The notes under the pieces were generated by a model, which had not been told where the DNA came from, searched no databases, and worked only from the letters and a program-made list of their open reading frames with translations. A DNA stretch of 64,000 nt, taken from the NCBI RefSeq assembly GCF_000383975.1, contig NZ_KB913017.1, forward strand, positions 2,345,527 to 2,409,526, read 5' to 3'. The translations under genes were made by a program, and so were the position numbers. The stretch comes from Natronorubrum tibetense GA33. Lineage in GTDB: Archaea; Halobacteriota; Halobacteria; Halobacteriales; Natrialbaceae. Of the stretch, positions 34,090 to 41,597 are shown one piece after another. The stretch's first letter is position 1; the number at the start of each line of letters is the position of its first letter.

Positions 34090-34806
34090 ATGACCGATTC
34101 GAGTAGCGACGAGTTCGACCCAACAGCGCCAGATCAACGGGAGATCGGCCGTGAAATGGTTGACGACAGTACGGGACTCGGTTCGGTGATGGCCCATGCC
34201 TATCGCGGAGAGATAGACCGAGTGGGGACGTGGCGGCAGCGCCTCGACGAGTCGACGACGTGGGCGGTGACGCTGATGGCAGCAATCTTGACGTGGGCGT
34301 TTTCGAGTCCCGATAACCCACACTATATCTTGCTGATCGGAGTCCTTATCGTCACCATCTTTCTGGGCATCGAAGCACGGCGGTACCGGGACTACGACGT
34401 CTTTCGCTCTCGTGCTCGAGTGATCCAAGAGAACCTGTTCGCAAACGCCCTCGATCCGTCCCAAGGCATTGAAAGTCACGACTGGCGAGCGGAACTGAGC
34501 AGGGACTATCGCAGGCCGACGCTGAAAGTCTCGGTATACGAAGCACTCGCAAACCGGCTCCGGCGTGTGTACCTTGCTCTGCTCAGTGTCCTCTTGGTCG
34601 CGTGGGTCTTCAGGATTACAGCGTTCGCGCCGCGCCAGGACTGGCTGACAACCGCTGGAATCGCTCGTATCCCCGGGATAGGTGTGGTTGCCGTTGTGGG
34701 TGTGTTCTACGTCGTACTGTTGGGCGTCACCTTCTGGCCCCACGAGCGCCATGCCAAGGGTGAATTCCGTGAAGGGGACCCGGACGACTGGAAAGAGAAC
34801 CGATAA
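34090..34806 (+). CDS. DUF2270 membrane protein
   Basis: 238 residues. The family core reads GSVMAHAYRGEIDRVGTWRQRLDESTTWAVTL, followed by four transmembrane helices in two pairs separated by a cytoplasmic-looking loop (RDYDVFRSRARVIQENLFANAL). The C-terminus is charged. Function unknown across archaea and bacteria. It lies just left of the mobile island and reads toward it. Confidence 0.8.
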   Translation: MTDSSSDEFDPTAPDQREIGREMVDDSTGLGSVMAHAYRGEIDRVGTWRQRLDESTTWAVTLMAAILTWAFSSPDNPHYILLIGVLIVTIFLGIEARRYRDYDVFRSRARVIQENLFANALDPSQGIESHDWRAELSRDYRRPTLKVSVYEALANRLRRVYLALLSVLLVAWVFRITAFAPRQDWLTTAGIARIPGIGVVAVVGVFYVVLLGVTFWPHERHAKGEFREGDPDDWKENR

Positions 34807-35103
34807 ATTCGTTCTCTGTATGCATCAACAGGGGTATTGAAGCTACCAGCTGAGAAGAGTTTCAACAATGCCCACTTTCCCTCTACTGATCACACCTCGG
34901 ATTTCGTTCGCTCTCTATGGGGCTGAATTTGTCGATCACTACATTTTTCGAGCTGTACACTTCCAAATTACTGCTGTTGACTACATGACCTGCTCAATAA
35001 CGAGGCGTCCAGAATCCTGGTTTTGTTGAAATCCTATTCTTCAGGTGTATTTTAGCGTGAAACGCACGCTCACTACACGTGCTTATTGTGTACTCTTTTA
35101 GTG
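34807..35103. other. AT-rich gene-free stretch left of the mobile island
   Basis: These 297 bases hold no supportable gene. The motif CCAGAATCCTG (35009-35019) followed by GTTGAAATCCT (35025-35035) recurs rearranged at 40550-40575 on the far side of the island. The stretch ends with the left copy of the island's target repeat. Confidence 0.5.
35095..35103. repeat. Left copy of the 9-base target duplication
   Basis: CTTTTAGTG directly abuts the outer end of the left IS copy. The identical 9-mer at 40301-40309 abuts the outer end of the right IS copy. Confidence 0.75.
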
Positions 35104-36037
35104 GGCCGTGTTTAGACGCTAGTAATATTGCCTCTATGTCGAGAATTCTAGGAAATGAAGCGAGCACAGGTGGATGTGCACTCCAAACTGGCCCGCTTCA
35201 CCGAACGATGCGTCGAATTGTCTCAAAAAGCTGTCGGAAGCGGTTCGAAAGAACCTCTCAGCAAAGGAAAAGATGGCTACGCCGACTGGGTGATCGTAGC
35301 GATCCACGGTCTTCGAGAATACCTCGATCACTCCTACCGACGGTTGCTAGACGTTCTTCGAGAAATGCCTGCTATTGTCGCCAAACTCGGTCTTTCACCG
35401 GATGAGCTGCCGGACCTCACCACCGTTTGTGCTCGAAAACAAGATCTCAAGATGCCCGTCTGGCGGATGCTGTTACAGCTGTCGGCGGAACTATTCGATA
35501 CCGGAGAGGTCCAAGCAATCGACTCAACCAGCATCGCTCATCGCTCGTCCAGCCATAACTACGCAAAGCGCGTTAAAGGAACGTTTGAGTCGGTTAAGAC
35601 CACTATTCTCGTAGACTGTTCTACGCGGGCTATTCTCGACGTACACTGCTCGGTGAACCTACCACATGACACGCAGATTGCGTGACAAGTCCTGAAAAGA
35701 AACCTGAACAACGTAGATACCGTCGTCGCTGACAAAGGGTTTGATTGGGATGAACTCCGGCAGATGCTGCGAAACGAGGGAATTAGACCGGTAATCAAGC
35801 ACCGTGAGTTCTACTCGCTCGACGCCGCACACAATGCTAGGATTGATGATGAAACCTACCATCAACGGTCTATCGCAGAATCGATATTTTTCGCACTGCG
35901 CAAACGTTTCGGTTCGACACTTAAGACAAGAACGTGGTTTGGACAGTTCCGAGAGCTCGTCCTTAAGTCCGCCGTGAAAAACATCGAACAATCGCTCAGG
36001 GCCTAAATCTGATGATATCGACCGTCTAAACAAGACC
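35104..36037 (+). mobile_element. Left IS5-like element with an inactivated transposase
   Basis: 934 bases. The ends are GGCCGTGTTTAGACG (left) and, inverted, GGTCTTGTTTAGACG (right), 13 of 15 identical. It carries one transposase frame broken by a single nonsense codon. The left end is the outer boundary of the composite; the right end cuts into a DUF1214 gene remnant. Confidence 0.75.
35155..36006 (+). pseudogene. IS5-family transposase with one nonsense mutation
   Basis: Reading straight through gives 283 residues that align end to end with the intact transposase at 39344-40204 at roughly half identity. The only lesion is TGA at 35683-35685, where the homologue has Trp in the block HDTQVGWQVL; here it reads HDTQIA-stop-QVL. 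Both halves stay in the same frame and keep the DDE elements (VQAIDST, VVADKGFDW, YHQRSIAESIF). The mutation is therefore recent or weakly selected. The transposase could still be supplied in trans by the right-hand element. Confidence 0.85.
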
Positions 36038-36126
36038 GCTGGCGCTATATCGTCCGACTCTACCGACCACGTGAAGAGGTTCTCGATGGAAGCTATCAGT
36101 TTCCCGAGGCCGAGCCGATCGAGTGA
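36037..36126 (+). pseudogene. C-terminal remnant of a DUF1254/DUF1214 protein
   Basis: Reading from the inner end of the left IS, the frame gives [18 protein letters not shown] followed by [11 protein letters not shown] and a TGA stop at 36124. LRLYWPKxEVLDGxW is the conserved C-terminus of DUF1214 proteins. The gene is cut exactly at the IS boundary. A central piece of the same type of gene lies at the other inner end, 39009-39263. Confidence 0.65.
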
Positions 36127-36236
36127 GACGGTCGTCCTCGGGGACGGATCTGTTTCAGCTGCGATCTCTCGAACCTCGCTGAGCCGTCCGAACGGATAAC
36201 GGCTCGAATCCGAGGCGGCCGGCGTGGCGTCTTCGG

Positions 36237-37967
36237 TCAGTCCTCCACGGCTGTTTCAGACGTTTCATGTGTCGAACCCTGGGGCGATTCGGAGCGGTCG
36301 GTTCGTTCGTCGGCTTCTGGTATCTCCCGTGGCAAGAACGTCGATGCGACGAGCAAGAGCAACACGACCAGTACGAGGAGGAGCAACGTCGCCCGCTGGG
36401 CGTCGAACATCGCAGCCTCGAAGATCTCCTCGAGCAACTGTTGTTGTGTCGGAGTGAGTCGGTCCAGAAACTGTTGTTGTGTGGCTTCGGTCGCCGTCTC
36501 CGCTGCGTCCTCGAGGGCGATCACCAGATCGTTTCGTTGCGACGCTGAAACGGTCACGTGTTCCGCTCGGAGGACCCCGTCGACGACGCTCCCGTAGAAC
36601 CGTCCGAGAAAATACGAGCCGACGACCGCTGTCCCCAGGGCGAATCCGATCGAACTGCTCACGTTCAGGACGGCGGATGCCTCGGGGGAGTCCGTGGTCG
36701 GGACAGCTGACATCGTCATATTGCCAATCTGTGCCACGATGAGTCCGACACCGGCCCCGTAAAGCGCCACTGGAAGAAGCATCCGGCCGATCGTCTGACC
36801 GGGACCCGTCTGCTCGTACAGTACCAGCAGTCCAGCGCCCATACACACGATGCCGACCTGGACGAGCGTCTTCGGTGAGATGTATTTCCGCCAGCCGGTC
36901 GTAAACGTCGCAAAGAGGATCGATGCGATGGAATACGGCAACAGCGCGAGTCCGGTTTCGAAAGCGGTGTACCCGAGTACTGCCTGGAGATAGACCGGGA
37001 AGATAAACATGAAGCCGGCCGAGACTATCGAGCGTATATTGTACGTTATAATGCCGGCTAAAAAAGGGCGGTTCGTCAGTACGTGTAGCGGAACGAGCGG
37101 CGACTTCCCGGCGCGTTCCAGTCGGTGTTCGTACTGAACGAGCGCGGCGAACGCGAGCAGTCCGACCCCGAGAAACCAGATCGCCGGCGACGTCCCGAAC
37201 GGATTGAACTGCATCTCGCCGACGACGAACGGCCGCCGTTCGACCAACCACCCGTACTTTCCGCTCAGGAGGAATCCAGCGACGAGCGACGTCGCACCGA
37301 CGATGGACAGTGCCGTCCCACCTTTATCCAGCGAACTGCGCGATTCCGACAGCGGGTTCGGAGTCACGTACTGAACGAAGAAGAGAATAATCCCCGCACC
37401 GAGGATTTGGAGAGAAAATCCCCAGCGCCAACTTGCGTACGTGGTTAGTGCCCCACCGATAATCGGTCCAAGAGTCGATCCAACCCCGTGAACGCCAGCC
37501 AGCAGGCCGAACGCCTTTGCCCGGTCATCGTCTTCGTAACTGACTGTCAATACAGTGAACGTCAGGGGAAATATCACAGCGGCCGCGGAACCCTGGACGA
37601 GTGACCAGCCGAGATAGAGGACCGTCGTGTTCCAGCTAATCGCCGCCACCAGCGTTCCGCCGGCGTAGACGGTCAGTGCGACTGCCATCACACGCCGAGG
37701 ACTACGCCGAGACGGCAGCGTACCGGCTGGGAGAATTAGCGCAGCTATCACCAGCGAGTAGAGTGAAACCGCCCCTTGAATCACGGTGACCGTGGTATCG
37801 AATTCGTCCACCATCGTGGGAATCGCCACGTTCATCAGGGAGGCGTTGACAACCACGATGAACGTTGTCAGACTCACGGCGATTGCCGGAGCCCAGTACT
37901 GTACCCTCGTCCGCAACTCCTTAGATATAGACGTATCCCCCTTTGAAGGAAACTCGTCCGGGGTCAT
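36237..37967 (-). CDS. MFS exporter, DHA2 (14-helix) family
   Basis: 576 residues with 14 predicted transmembrane helices, the EmrB/QacA-type drug:H+ antiporter layout. The antiporter motif C appears as GVHGVGSTLGPIIGGAL. The helix 2-3 loop motif A is degenerate (LPSRRSPRRVMAV). A charged extramembrane region precedes the final helix, and the C-terminus is Arg/Glu/Ser-rich. It lies inside the composite transposon as its main cargo, downstream of the GAP-family gene on the same strand. Possible role: export of a toxic or signalling compound. No TetR-type regulator is carried. Confidence 0.85.
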   Translation of the reverse strand: MTPDEFPSKGDTSISKELRTRVQYWAPAIAVSLTTFIVVVNASLMNVAIPTMVDEFDTTVTVIQGAVSLYSLVIAALILPAGTLPSRRSPRRVMAVALTVYAGGTLVAAISWNTTVLYLGWSLVQGSAAAVIFPLTFTVLTVSYEDDDRAKAFGLLAGVHGVGSTLGPIIGGALTTYASWRWGFSLQILGAGIILFFVQYVTPNPLSESRSSLDKGGTALSIVGATSLVAGFLLSGKYGWLVERRPFVVGEMQFNPFGTSPAIWFLGVGLLAFAALVQYEHRLERAGKSPLVPLHVLTNRPFLAGIITYNIRSIVSAGFMFIFPVYLQAVLGYTAFETGLALLPYSIASILFATFTTGWRKYISPKTLVQVGIVCMGAGLLVLYEQTGPGQTIGRMLLPVALYGAGVGLIVAQIGNMTMSAVPTTDSPEASAVLNVSSSIGFALGTAVVGSYFLGRFYGSVVDGVLRAEHVTVSASQRNDLVIALEDAAETATEATQQQFLDRLTPTQQQLLEEIFEAAMFDAQRATLLLLVLVVLLLLVASTFLPREIPEADERTDRSESPQGSTHETSETAVED

Positions 37968-38198
37968 AGAGTGGTCTCATGCTTTTGACCGCCAAATAAC
38001 CGGGATGTGGTCAGGTACGTCGATTGGTCAGCGACTGGCGAGACACCGAGTGTCTTTATACTACCAGCGAATGTGATCGAGAAGGCGAGATACACCCCCT
38101 CATCGTCAGAACGCTACTTTTCAGCCCCATCGAGGGTTCCTGTGGAGAGTCTCGTGAAGTGCCTGGAGAATTCTCCTCGAGCGCCTGAAAATAGAGGA

Positions 38199-38813
38199 TC
38201 ACCCGACGATGTTGTTGACAGTGATCACGACGAAGATGAGGATCACGATTTCGCTCACGATCCACGAGTGTGTGTTCATCCAGGTGCGAACCTTCGGAAG
38301 GAGCGTCTCCGCACGGTTACCGATCGTAACCAGGGCGAGCGATGGACCGGCCAGGAACAATAGCGTCAGTAAGACGAACCCGGCCGCGTACCACAGCGGA
38401 TCGCCGTGACTCGCGAGGTAGGTCCCGACGGTGATCGACGTGAGAATGTCGGTTGGAAAGAATCCCAATAGCAGGAATCCGAGTCGAAACGAGAACGTCG
38501 GGTTCGCAGTCTCGAGTTTGCCCATCCACGTCGGCGGCTCCGATTGCTCGCGCTTCAGGTAGACGTTCACCATCGCGGCAAGGAGAACGACGAGCACGAG
38601 CAGGTGCACCAGCCGATTCGACCCGCCCTGACGAACGCCACTGCCGAAATAATACGCGAGCGTGACGATGAGACTGATCGAGAGAGAGGCACCGAAGACG
38701 AACGCGGCTGAATTCCGTCGCCAGTCTTCGCTCGTGGCCAGAAAGATGGCGCTGAGGATTTGCGGCCCGCCGATCATGACGAATACCAAGGGGAGAACCA
38801 CCAGGAAGTTCAT
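38199..38813 (-). CDS. GAP-family membrane protein
   Basis: 204 residues with six hydrophobic segments. The features MNFLVVLPLVFVMIGGPQIL, the GFFPTDILTSITVGTYLA segment in the middle and a final helix ending VITVNNIVG fit the GAP/Sap family (PF11139), which in mycobacteria helps move glycolipids to the surface, and in broader terms the LysE-like fold. Second cargo gene of the composite transposon, 231 bases upstream of the MFS gene on the same strand. Confidence 0.65.
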   Translation of the reverse strand: MNFLVVLPLVFVMIGGPQILSAIFLATSEDWRRNSAAFVFGASLSISLIVTLAYYFGSGVRQGGSNRLVHLLVLVVLLAAMVNVYLKREQSEPPTWMGKLETANPTFSFRLGFLLLGFFPTDILTSITVGTYLASHGDPLWYAAGFVLLTLLFLAGPSLALVTIGNRAETLLPKVRTWMNTHSWIVSEIVILIFVVITVNNIVG

Positions 38814-39321
38814 CGGTCGAGGATTACACGCATGGTCGCGGCCTGTCCGTGGACACTCGAGATTGTCGGCTCACGGCTAGAACTGACGTCGATCGGAAAC
38901 CACGGTTCGAGTGTCGGTAGTTGATTATACTCATATGACTTTCGACCGAATACACTGCCCACCGACATTATAGCCCACTCCTGTGAGAGATCGTCGATAG
39001 CCAGAGTTGTTGCTGAAAATCAAGCGGATGAGGACACCGCTGACACGGTGCCGATCACGGCGAGTCAACGGTCGCCCGGAACGTTCGAGACACCCAACTG
39101 GGATCAGGAATCGCTCGAGGGAATCCGCAATGCGCTCATCACGGTCGGAGAGACGATTGACGACTCCCGGGGCGTGTGGGACGACGCCGCCGAAGGAGAG
39201 TACCTCGTGATGGTAACGGGCAGATTCGTGACAAGAATCGAAACAATCAGTGCTACTGAATAGTTAGTTCACGAGTTTCGACCTGAGATCAGCAGTTGTG
39301 GGGTGTTGAATAGATTCTCTA
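38814..39321. other. Right part of the transposon cargo without an intact gene
   Basis: 508 bases. The left half holds the presumed promoter of the GAP-family gene and AT-rich DNA with stops in all frames. The right half carries the DUF1254-like remnant at 39009-39263, followed by about 60 bases of non-coding DNA up to the inner end of the right IS. Confidence 0.5.
39009..39263 (+). pseudogene. Central remnant of a DUF1254/DUF1214 protein
   Basis: The frame reads ...FETPNWDQESLEGIRNALITVG followed by ETIDDSRGVWDDAAEGEY, which resembles the linker region of DUF1254/DUF1214 proteins (pattern PxxWDxxxLxxIRxxLxxLG). Upstream there are stops and no N-terminus; downstream the likeness ends at about 39205 and a TAG follows at 39261. 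It has the same orientation as the C-terminal remnant at 36037, but the two lie in reversed order across the cargo. Confidence 0.45.
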
Positions 39322-40300
39322 GGCCTTGTTTGAACGCGTGATCTTACGGGTGTGAGTCCTCGATGGCGCGTTCGATGTTTCGGACCGCGGATTTCATGAC
39401 AAGCTCACGGAATTGACCGAACCAGTTCCTCGACCAGAGTGTATCGCCGTATCTGCGCCGAAGACCGAAAAATACCGATTCAGCGTTCGAACGCTGGTGA
39501 TACGCTCGATCCTTGATGAGCAAATTTCTCGACCATCCCCGCATTCCAGGATCTCGCTGCGGGATCAGCGGTGTGACACTTTCCGCACGCAATCTCGTGC
39601 GAAGCTCCTCCCAGTCGTAGCCCTTATCGGCAGCGACAGTCGCCAACTTGTCGAGATTCCGCACTAACACCTGCCAGCCGACCTGTGTATCATGCGGTTG
39701 TTTCATCGAACAGTGTATGTCGAGAATCGCACTGGTTTTACAATCAATGAGCAGCGTCGTCTTCACCGCCTCGAACGTGTAGTCCGTCCGTTTTGCGTAG
39801 TGCTGGCTAGCTTGGACGCGATCAACACCGGTTGCGTCGATCGCCTGCACATCACCGAGATCATACAGTTCGGCGGACTGATCGAGAATCGCTCGCCACC
39901 GCTTCATTGGAATCGCCTGCTTTCGCGTACACACCGTCGAGAAGTGTGGGACCGTTTCAGGCGTCAATCCGAGTGATTTCGTCATTCTCGGCATCTCACG
40001 GAGGACGTCCATCAGCTTCCGGTACGGGTGGCCGAGATACTCTTTTAACCCCTGGACGGCGAGAATCACCCAGTCAGCGTAACCTTCTTCTCCCGGACGG
40101 TAGGCCGGAGCTGGCTGGCCAACGACGGCTTTTTGGGCGAGCGACACAACCTTCTCTGTGAAGCGGGAGGTCTTCGTGTGCACAACGAACCCATCCCGCT
40201 TCACTTCCTAGTAGATTTGGCATTTTCATCGAGCTACTAGCACGGCGATACGAATTCGATTGGCTCTACACTGCTGAAGTTTGAGCGTCTAAACAAGGCC
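39322..40300 (-). mobile_element. Right IS5-like element, intact
   Basis: 979 bases. The outer end (inverted) reads GGCCTTGTTTAGACGCTC; the inner end reads GGCCTTGTTTGAACGCG. It carries one full-length transposase gene. It is related to the left copy in ends and protein but diverged, so the two did not arise by a recent duplication. Confidence 0.8.
39344..40204 (-). CDS. IS5-family transposase
   Basis: 286 residues, intact. The DDE catalytic pieces are visible as VQAIDATG (first Asp, near residue 126), VAADKGYDW (second Asp, near residue 200) and YHQRSNAESVFFGLRRRYG (the Glu, near residue 245). The N-terminal part has a helical DNA-binding region ending YADWVILAVQGLKEYLG. It can probably mobilise both IS copies and the whole composite, since the ends are nearly the same. 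Confidence 0.9.
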   Translation of the reverse strand: MKRDGFVVHTKTSRFTEKVVSLAQKAVVGQPAPAYRPGEEGYADWVILAVQGLKEYLGHPYRKLMDVLREMPRMTKSLGLTPETVPHFSTVCTRKQAIPMKRWRAILDQSAELYDLGDVQAIDATGVDRVQASQHYAKRTDYTFEAVKTTLLIDCKTSAILDIHCSMKQPHDTQVGWQVLVRNLDKLATVAADKGYDWEELRTRLRAESVTPLIPQRDPGMRGWSRNLLIKDRAYHQRSNAESVFFGLRRRYGDTLWSRNWFGQFRELVMKSAVRNIERAIEDSHP

Positions 40301-40309
40301 CTTTTAGTG
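40301..40309. repeat. Right copy of the 9-base target duplication
   Basis: CTTTTAGTG follows directly after the outer end of the right IS and matches 35095-35103. It lies 21-29 bases before the ATG of the small membrane protein at 40330, where a TATA box would be for a leaderless gene. Confidence 0.75.
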
Positions 40310-40329
40310 TATCAAACGCACGAATAGCT

Positions 40330-40500
40330 ATGCTCTGGACGATATTGATCGGATTTCTGGTTGTCGTGATCGGAACGTATATCGGCGCAAGGATGGCGCT
40401 TCGGTCGTTCTTTGGTCGAGATTTCGTCGATCCCGAGACGGGTGAATTCACCCTGCCCGAGTCTGCTTTCGATGATTCGGTAAAGGAGAGCGATCGATAG
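40330..40500 (+). CDS. Small one-helix membrane protein (56 residues)
   Basis: ATG to TAG with a clear N-terminal transmembrane segment (LWTILIGFLVVVIGTYIGA) followed by a short basic turn (RMALRSFFGR) and an acidic tail. Codon use is genuine-looking. The insertion repeat of the composite transposon sits at its -21 to -29 position, so the island split this gene from its upstream DNA, although the repeat restores part of the promoter. Function unknown. Confidence 0.6.
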   Translation: MLWTILIGFLVVVIGTYIGARMALRSFFGRDFVDPETGEFTLPESAFDDSVKESDR

Positions 40501-40539
40501 GTACCGGTCATGTACTTACCGCAGAGGGTACCAAACCTA

Positions 40540-40749
40540 TCATGTTCTAAGGATTTCAACAGAGCCAGAATCCTGTATTCGCACATCGTACTGGTGGTCG
40601 TTGTGGTCCGTCAGATCTACACTAACAGCGCTGCCACCGTTGTTCTCGGTGACGAGCTGATCGAGTGCTGTTGGATCAACGTGGTCAATAATCCTTACAC
40701 CCGTATCGGCGTGGTACTGTCGGATGCACTCGGAGGTATATCGCTTCAA
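40540..40749 (-). CDS. Short HalOD1-like protein
   Basis: Reading from a TTG at 40749 gives 69 residues. The part VRIIDHVDPTALDQLV followed by VSVDLTDHNDHQYDVRIQDSGSVEI matches the Halobacterial output domain 1 pattern (VDPxALxxLF, then two beta strands ending GxVEV). The start is uncertain: no ATG is near, and upstream in-frame codons run into a possible TnpB relic. The sequence GTTGAAATCCT at its 3' end repeats a motif found left of the transposon. Confidence 0.4.
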   Translation of the reverse strand: MKRYTSECIRQYHADTGVRIIDHVDPTALDQLVTENNGGSAVSVDLTDHNDHQYDVRIQDSGSVEILRT

Positions 40750-40769
40750 AACAGCGTCTATAAACCCTC

Positions 40770-40990
40770 TAGAGGGGCTTTCCTTTTTTATAGAGAATCC
40801 TGCTTGGTGGCTGCTCTTTCCCGATAGACACATACGCTGTACCGACATCAATAGCTGCGGTAACTCCTTCGCCTGTACGTACCGTTACGGGTACAAAAAC
40901 TGCTACTAGATATCCATCTCGAGCAGGGTAAGTGATCAGTTTCGGCCCACCGTTCGAGCCCTTCGGTGACGTTTTCGCGATCCACTGGCT
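40770..40990 (-). pseudogene. Possible relic of a TnpB-type IS200/IS605 protein
   Basis: On the minus strand the frame holds ITYPARDGYLVAVFVPVTV followed by GVTAAIDVGTAYVSIG, which resembles the stretch leading into the first RuvC Asp of haloarchaeal TnpB (NTAAIDIGxNN). It ends at a TAG inside a hairpin, GCCCCTCTAGAGGG, reminiscent of such an element's right end. The rest of TnpB is absent. The match is short and could be chance. Confidence 0.25.
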
Positions 40991-41072
40991 GTCGTCGTGT
41001 CGATCGTTCACCGTCACCCAGTTAGTCGGCAGTATCGAAGCCGTTTTCCCCCGTGCGCGTCTTCACTCTCGT

Positions 41073-41483
41073 ATGAACGGCGGTAGCGACATGACCCTGG
41101 CGTTCGAACTCGAGGCGCTGAAAGAGCTCGCGTCGCCCGAGAGCGTCTTCGAAGACGCGAGGGGCTGGACCGAGTACATCGGCGTCGTCTCCGAGAAGCC
41201 CACCTACGTGGTGACGAACTTCACGCGCAAGAACCGCATCCGACAGGATTTCTTCTCGGGCCCGCGCGGCAAAGCCGAGAGCTTAGAAGGCGTCAAAGAT
41301 CAGTTCGATACCGATCGCTACGTCCTGATCGCTTCAAGCGAGGAAGACGAACAACTCGCCGAGGAGGTCGGCTGGGAGTATCTCGACGTCGAAGACGCGG
41401 CCGAGGCCGCTGACTGGATCGTCGCCTCGAGCGCCGAAGATGACGCGGACGACGCCGAACCGGTTCGCGACGACTGGCCGTAG
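41073..41483 (+). CDS. DUF7124 family haloarchaeal protein
   Basis: 136 residues, acidic. The body MTLAFELEALKELASPESVFEDARGWTEYIGVVSEKPTYVV with RQDFFSGPRGKAESLEGVKDQF is a compact alpha/beta domain shared by many haloarchaea, and the final 25 residues are a disordered acidic tail. Two ATGs are possible (41073 and 41091); the second begins the conserved domain directly. Function unknown. It is the first ordinary chromosomal gene to the right of the mobile region. Confidence 0.7.
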   Translation: MNGGSDMTLAFELEALKELASPESVFEDARGWTEYIGVVSEKPTYVVTNFTRKNRIRQDFFSGPRGKAESLEGVKDQFDTDRYVLIASSEEDEQLAEEVGWEYLDVEDAAEAADWIVASSAEDDADDAEPVRDDWP

Positions 41484-41597
41484 CTCGCCGACAGCGGCGA
41501 TTTCGAACCTCCTGTACGTCGGTTTCGATTTTCGCCCGCTCCGGGACCCGTATCTGAACGATTATCACTTTTCACAGCGTTCGGTGCGTATCGACCA

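Larger units (their letters stand above)
35104..40300. mobile_element. Composite transposon bounded by two inverted IS5-like elements
   Basis: The 5.2 kb unit consists of a left IS (35104-36037, plus orientation), cargo (MFS exporter, GAP-family membrane protein, two DUF1254/1214 gene pieces) and a right IS (39322-40300, minus orientation). The two outermost ends read GGCCGTGTTTAGACGC and, inverted, GGCCTTGTTTAGACGC, 15 of 16 identical, and an exact 9-base direct repeat flanks the whole. Neither IS has a matching repeat at its inner end, so the unit moved as one block. The cargo is visibly less GC-rich than the flanking chromosome. Confidence 0.75.

Noticed and set aside
35104-36037. Reading through the TGA as a recoded codon
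   Set aside because: No selenocysteine-type or pyrrolysine context is evident and these systems are not expected in haloarchaea; a nonsense mutation is simpler.
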